From: Anas platyrhynchos
Taxonomy: Eukaryota > Chordata > Aves > Anseriformes > Anatidae
DNA length: 64,000 bases
Direction of reading: 5' to 3'
NCBI RefSeq assembly: GCF_047663525.1
Contig: NC_092587.1
Coordinates: forward strand, 47,514,501-47,578,500
In this document: piece after piece, positions 57,109-64,000 of the stretch
Numbering within the stretch: the first letter of the stretch is position 1
Layout: every line of letters begins with the position of its first letter
Notes under the pieces: model-generated
What the model saw: only the letters and a program-made list of their open reading frames with translations
Told to the model about the DNA's origin: nothing
Databases searched by the model: none
Translations under genes and position numbers: made by a program

Positions 57109-60100
57109 CTATGAATAATTGCAAATGACTGTTAAGTATAGCTTACAATTCAGCAGTCTTGGTACTACCTACTTCTCCTGCAATGCACTGATTCACCTAG
57201 ACAAATGGATTATAGACTTCAGAAATGAAGCACAATAGGAAGCCAGGAGTTGTAAGAAGCACAAAACAAACAGAGAAGTAAAATTATTAACATTAGCCTT
57301 TTTAATATAAAGCCAAGACGCTATTGGAGTATCGTGCTCATACATTTCATTGTGTCTAAGCATCTGAAGATAAAGTACACAATACAATATGCATGAGAAT
57401 GAAGACATACTGTAAAAAAATCTGATAACAATACCAAGTTTTAATATCATCTAATCAGCAAAGTACAAAAATTAAGACAACACATGTTAAACTGTTTCAG
57501 AAATGGCAACTTTTGGCTGAAGAACTGACCATCTGAAAATGTGTAATTTTTAGTCGTACACAAGCTTCTTTTCACTAACTGAAACATGACATTAGGACAG
57601 TAAGGTTACAACATTGCGTAACTAAATTATAAAGAGTATTTCACTGGCTTTTGTTCAATCTGTTTTCTTTTAACACTTCTCTAAGAGGGAAAAAATGGAA
57701 CATTGAATTTTAAACAATTTCTAAGCTTAATACCAAGTTTTCACTGACAACATTTTAATTTCACTTAAAACTTGTGTCACCTGGTAATATCACTGATATA
57801 TACCAATCTATGAACCACTGCCTACAGGACTTGTACTTTACAATGTATGGAGCTGAGAACATCTCCACATTCATCTTCACATACTGAAAACTAGGATGCC
57901 TCATGTCTAGAGTAATTTTCAGTAAAAGCCTATGAAAGTAAGACCTTGATTCATAACTACATAGCAATGAACAGTTTTCCTTGTCTTAGAAGGACATGTC
58001 TGAAATACACTCCATCATCTAGGTGCCTAGATGAACTCTTTGTATTCTAGGCAACGTTTAGATAAATCCTACCCTGAAGTCACAGGGCAACAGTACAGGA
58101 TCAGTACTCAAGTCTTGAAAACCAATTAAAAGACATTCGTATTGCTAAAAGTTTAATGTTGTCCACAGGTAGATGAGTGAAGTTACAGTCGAGCCCTCAC
58201 CAACTACCTCTAATGGTCTCTAAACTCACCTCCTATTTAACTAACTAGAAGAACAATTATGTGATGAAGGCAACAGGGATATGTGCAACACATGTATTAT
58301 GTCCCTTCAGCACTCACAGAAATGTGCTGTAGATTCACCTACAGCAAACTGCGCAGTGTAATTACAGTGACTGCAAAAACATACATTCATACTGATGGAC
58401 ACCTAGAAAAGCCTTATCAGACAGGTATTTTCTCATTGCAGCATTTCATTGCAACCAAGAACCACCCTACTCCAAAGGATTCTCTACTGCACCAGTTGCC
58501 CATGATTTTTCCTACACTAAAGAAGAAACACAGCAGAGACCATCATTTAGTACAAAACCATCCTCCATATCTAATCTAGATGTTCAGATTTTCAGTCAAA
58601 TGAAATATTTCATTTGGCTACCTAATCTAACAGCCAGCAAAAGGAACATTGTTAAAAACAAGTGCGTCTGAACTTGACCCTTACAACCAGCAGTTTTGTC
58701 TCCTAGCATGCTTTGATATCAACAGATTCCCGCAGAGGGTGCACAGCTCAACTAACTGCAGCTTGAAGCAAGCTTTTAAATGCATAGGTGGAGCACTTAA
58801 TCACTACAAGGAAGAACCACGTTGAAAACGCTTACAAAGCAGTTGTAAAAATCGAGTTTATGAACACGCTTGTGGGATCCCAGACATCAGCATTACACAT
58901 TATCTTCTGCTGATCAAACCAGCACTCGCTGCAGTCATGTGAAAGCCAGCAACAGGGATGAACAAAAGGATGATTATATCACATTAAATCATTCCCAGCT
59001 TAATAAAATAGTTTAATCAGCACTCATTGTTTAGTTAAGGCTAAATATAAAATTCTTAATTACTATTAAGGGATAAATCAGGTTGCTGGTTCTGGCAGTG
59101 TAGCATAAAGCCAAGAGCTTTTTATGCCTTAATATATAGTTGTTTACTACTACTAACCCAATCAATAGTCTACTGTGCTGGGTTTGTGTATTTATTAGTT
59201 TCAAATTACCCTTTCAAAAAGCAGAGGCAAATACATCTAGCAAGCAATCAGCATTAAAATACATCACTCTACTTGGTCAGCTTTACAGCCATACATACAA
59301 TCAACTGCGAAGTGCTTGGGAGTTCATTTTGGCAACTACCCAAAGATAGTTATCAAAAAGTCTCCACTAACCTTGCAGCGGAAGTATTTTCTCAAGCATT
59401 GTTTTTGTGTGCTTCAGTCTCCTGTGATCCCAGTGCTTTTGTAGTCTGAATCTAAGGTACATCCCTGGGACCTTCAAAGGCACAACTTCCCCCTCCCAGT
59501 AACACCTTCCAGAAGCCACCAGGGCATGAGACACCCATCTTGGGAGATGCTGGCAACAACATACTCAATGGTAGGCAACTGCTACACAATGTGAGACCTG
59601 ACAGCTGCTAATTGTAAGGTCGGGTCATGAGGCTAAAAAGCACCCCAGACATTCTTGCACTCACTTGCTTTTTTGGGGGGGGAGTGGGAGGGGAAGGATT
59701 CAATTCCATATAGCAAGTTAATTTTCAGGTGTTTCCATCTGTAACTGGCCCAAAGACAGACCCCACGGTGCCCAAATGACTCGACAGATTGCTTAATGAC
59801 TGCACCAGAAAGCTGTGGCTGCTTGAGAACGCACTCGCTTGGCAGAACAGGTGCAAGATCAGCAGCATAAGGCTATCAATTCATCTCCCCTCAATATCAG
59901 AGGTGCAAAACAGGACAACTGAGATCCAGGTCACCTGGACATCTGATGACATTCATCTTCATGGAGACAGGGGTACTCTACTGAAATCAAGACTGGAGTA
60001 CCTAATGCACCTTTCCTTTTCCTGGCCTACGCACAAGTTTTACTCTTGTACTTTTGAGCACTTTCTACATAGGGAAAGTGTGTCACATCTCTCTGAACGC

Positions 60101-63100
60101 AGATGCAGGATCGAGATTCCTTATACTGGATTATTTGCCAGTGATCACTTCCCTTTTCCCATCTCTGAAAACGCCTTACAGATGACTGTTTCTCTTCTTT
60201 AAAAGATGCCCAAAATACAGAGTAGTGGTATCAAATCTGCTTGCCTAGTTATGCTCTTAAGGTTAACTTACCCCAAAGACTAAGTTAGAGGTATTATTTT
60301 CTATCATTGTCTACCTGCCAAGTGAGGCAGTAAAGCTGTAAAATTCAGCTAAGAGAAGAAAACGAAGGATTCTTCCACTCAGCCTGTCTAACCAAGTTTT
60401 TACCTTGTTTTCAAGTCCAGGAATAGCAATGACCTTTGAGCGTAGTGAGGAAGAGAAACTGCTAGCCAGCCTACTTGTAATAAGCAGCTATCAGTATGCT
60501 TAACCAAGATATGGTTAACCAAAAAAACAAAGGTAATTGCAGAGCATGTGGCATCATGGGACTTGCTCACTATAAATGTTAAACCTGCAGACAAACAACT
60601 GAAAAAGTTTCTAGAGACAGACGCCAAAGTTTTGGCCTGTTTAACATTCAAGTCAAAAAGAAACCTGTGAAACAGTTAGCAGCCATTTATTCCAGAAGAT
60701 TAAAATGGCAACAGCTCAGCATAATACAAATTACAATCAAAAGCTATTTTCCTTAATTTTTCTCCCCTATCAAGCATTTGAAGAAGTAGAAACTGACTTA
60801 AGTCTACAAAATACCTTTTTTTTTTTTTTGTCTTCCTTAAGTGTGGGACACTGTAGCTTACAGAAATAATTGTATTAAGAAGAGCTTACTTTAAAAAGAA
60901 TGAAGGTTAAGGTTGAAGCTTGCTAGACAGAACAAGCAAACCCACACGGCCGGATTCTTTGACTTCAAAGCACGACTGCCCACAACTTGAAGTAATCAAG
61001 AGAGAAGCGGAAGCCACTATAAGCCGACCAGAAGATGCGAGTTTTTCCATAGTAGATGCATTATTCACAAGGAAAGCCCTATAGCTGAGAAGGTTCCACA
61101 GGAATTACTTGTCATTAGATGTCTTTGTAAACTGTCCTCCCAGCCTAGCTATGTCGATTCCCCTCTCTTCCCCACCACACTCCCCATTTTCTCCCGTCAC
61201 TCCCACTAAGCCACCAAGTCTACCCTGCTGCTTCAGCTACCTGACAGCTAAGTTCACCCTTTTTTCATTCCACATGTAATAAAACTGGCAATTAAAAGGA
61301 ACAACTTTCAAGAGAGGAAAAAAAAATCACCCCCTTGGCCCCAAATGCCTGCTAAGCACACGCAGCTCCAGTCCAGAGCACAGCTTGGGCACATGGGCTA
61401 AATAAACCCTGCGCAGGGAAGGCAGGGACAAGGCAGGTGCACAGAAGATAAGGAATTTAGGTCCCAAGTTAGGTGAGGTGGTGTACATGCTAACAATTGC
61501 AGAAGCTTTAAACTGGTTGGAGTATAAGAAAAAAATAAGGGCAAGAGGTACCTCAGGTAGAAAACCCTATCAAAATGCTGTTACAGAGGACTAACACACT
61601 ATGTTCTCATGTCTTTTGGAAAGATCTTTAAAGGAAAAAGCCATCCCTACTGTAAGAAGAGATCCTACTTTGTTGGAAGTCAATACAGCCTAGCCTAGCA
61701 CACTCAACATGGAAAACTTCGACCTGTGTGGTTGGACTGCCAGTAACAAACAACTTGGAGACACAGACAGCTGAAGCCAAACACAGCCAAAAAGGTCAGT
61801 CAGGCCCTGTAATCTGTTTAAACATGGCCATCAGCAGATGCTCAGGTAGGAACACAAACAGAGCATTTTACTGTTCCTCCAAACTTGTGACCTCTAATTG
61901 TTTTTAGCTCAGGAGGTTCCTTAAAAGAACTGGGAAACTGACTTGAACACTACAACATAGGAACATTACTGCTGAGCAAGGAAAAGCATCTCTTACAAAG
62001 AAACCCTATCAAACGATAAAATAGATACTTGCATCACGTTTGCAGGATTCCCTGCATGAATTTGGGTAAAACACAGGCCTTTCAAGTTAGAGAACACATT
62101 TCAACCTGCTGTTGTAGTTAGATTTCCTTTATCTGACGCTTTTTGCTATTTTAAGTTTCCTCGCCTCATTTCAGTAGTTCTGAAATAGTTTCTCAGTTCC
62201 CCTATAGGTTACCATGGTATCCTTGTCCTAGAATATCTCATTTTGGACTCCAGAAAGTTGAAAAATGCAGCGGAGCTTTACAACTTGCTGCAGCAGTACC
62301 ACACAGGTTGCATTTATTCTCTGTAGACTGACTCCTTATTGTTCTCATTCTTTACTGCTATCAATTTCAAAATTTTTTTTTTCCCTAAACTGGAAATGTA
62401 ATGTTCACAAATTATACATTAGTTGAAAGAAAAACCTTAGGATCAGACTTGACAGCATTTAAAAAACAATTCAATTCAAGGCTGCAACATCTTTACTTTC
62501 CCCCTTACACTGAGGCAAGGAGTTCAGGAAGCTGATGTGTCCAGAAACCAACCTGTAGCTTAAAGCTTCATTTTCAGCCTGAGCATGCTCAACACTGAGG
62601 AGCACACAGCTATACAAGGGTCAATGCTGTACAAACTGGGGCAGAAATGCATGACTGCAGCCACCTGATTCCTGATTCCTGATCAACCCAAATTCAAGAG
62701 CTTCTCATACAGTACTTTACAGAAAAAGCACTGAAAAGCAGTGTCCCCAGCTATGGCAGGTTTAAAAAGATTTAATCTCACTGAACAAACAGAGAGAAGA
62801 AATGGCATAATAACTAACAGTACATTAATCTCAGAACTGAGTAACTTGAGCAAAGTATCTTGAAAGCAACCCATAAAGCTGTGTTGTCTGTACAACATCC
62901 AAGTCTGAAATACCCTCCTAACTTTATGTCAAGATCACTTTTCAAGGCAGTTAGTGAATCAGTCAGCACAACTTTACTGGCATTCAAAAGATGAATGATT
63001 GAAAACTAATATATACATATTTTTACAGCACTTCAAAACCACATCTGTAAGTGATTTTTGCATTCAGATACGGCAATAAGGAAGAGAACAGACTTCCGTG

Positions 63101-64000
63101 AGAAAGGTTTTGCCTTTACTTGCAATTAAAATTGTTATCCTATAAATTCTATTTTCCATGAAATTCACATACATGGGTGACATCTTGTTGTGGCAGATCA
63201 GAGTTCGCGTACTCTTCTCAAACTGCTTGAAGTACTTTGTTCTGTTCTTAGGCTAAAGTGCTCATATCAGGAGTGGGCAGCCCTATACTACTGCAGCACT
63301 TCAGTTACACCATGTTTCCTCATGTCAGCAAGCACTCAAGTCACCTGTAACTGCAGAGCTCCTCCTAAGCTTCACTAAGATTCTGAGAAGCAGATTTGAC
63401 AGCACGTAGGTGCAATGAAAGGTATGTATTTTGTGACCAGCCACGTGTAGAAGTGAGATTTCTGGCCTCCCCAAAGCCCTGCAAATGAACAAGGGCCTCC
63501 CCAAACACCCATAGGAGTAAGCTTCACTTCCAAGGCAGGGTCACTTCCCCAATCCACTTTAGAGCAAGCCCTTCCCCACTTCTGCTGGCAAATGCGGAGC
63601 AAGGAAAAAGACATGTCAGACAGGTAGCAGCAGAATAGCTGAAACTCATCTTGCTGCCCATTTCTTTGCAACTTGAAACCCTGTCCTAATCTCGAGCAGC
63701 AGAACTCAGCTTTACCGGTTACTCAGCAACATAATCCGTCTGACTAAGGGATCAGCTTCCAGCTGCTTCTCAGCAGCCAGGCCTCCAAGTCCCAGAGAAC
63801 CTCTGGGCTCTACATACAGACATGACAAGGTTACTTCTTGACAAGCACCAGTTACCTTGTAGCCTTCTTTGTCTAAAGATACTTTGACACCCCCTTCTCC
63901 CTCCCACCCCAAACAAAACAAAAACAAAACCCAAACCATACATCTTTGAAGATAACTTTATTTCAAAATATTTACATTTGCAGGACTGGTTCCACTGAAG
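57109..64000 (-). other. NUDT4: NUDT4 intron 1, partial (inferred)
   Basis: No exon 1 match (Lys/Arg-rich start of DIPP2) or CpG island is visible up to the edge. The sequence is AT-rich, with no transposon I recognise. An AATAAA on the minus strand (63957-63962) close to the edge is noted separately. The intron assignment follows only from the missing exon. Confidence 0.6.

Noticed and set aside
1-64000. CRISPR arrays, operons, phage or defence loci, tRNA or rRNA genes
   Set aside because: Nothing of the kind was seen by eye. Intron-exon structure and CR1 repeats exclude a microbial source. A small tRNA or snoRNA could be missed without a covariance search (tRNAscan-SE, Infernal).

Overview
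This is a vertebrate nuclear window, almost certainly from a bird. Three genes are split into short exons with GT/AG junctions, and most of the sequence is AT-rich intron or intergenic DNA with two CpG islands. The interspersed repeats are CR1 LINE fragments, several ending in the avian-type short 3' repeat, plus one solo LTR of a bird endogenous-retrovirus type. The gene order MRPL42 - UBE2N - NUDT4 matches the human chromosome 12 block, inverted here. Names rest on protein sequences recalled from memory, not on a search. The species cannot be fixed from the sequence.

Layout: 1-7727 is intergenic DNA beyond the 3' end of MRPL42, with a decayed CR1 and microsatellites. 7728-13718 is MRPL42 (minus, five coding exons, 145 aa), a mitochondrial large-ribosomal-subunit protein, with a CpG-island promoter near 13,640-13,935. 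13,936-23,690 is a gap between divergent genes, holding CR1 fragments, tandem duplications and a possible retrocopy tail. 23,690-38,758 is UBE2N (plus, four coding exons, 152 aa), the Ubc13 ubiquitin-conjugating enzyme. Its 13.6 kb first intron carries an antisense solo LTR. 38,759-44,275 lies between the converging UBE2N and NUDT4 3' ends. 44,276-57,108 is NUDT4 (minus, exons 2-5, 147 of about 180 aa), a Nudix diphosphoinositol polyphosphate phosphohydrolase. Its first exon is beyond the right edge, so 57,109-64,000 is read as part of its intron 1.

The three genes share no pathway: one serves mitochondrial translation, one builds Lys63-linked ubiquitin chains, and one acts in inositol pyrophosphate metabolism. 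All three reading frames are intact with every splice phase matching.

I found no CRISPR array, operon, defence locus or other unusual system. The more interesting points are a tandem NAGNAG acceptor in NUDT4 at the place where human DIPP2 alpha and beta differ by one glutamine; a ZNF143/THAP11-like plus ETS motif pair in the MRPL42 promoter; a G-rich repeat just after the first MRPL42 splice donor; and CR1 tails very close to two exons.
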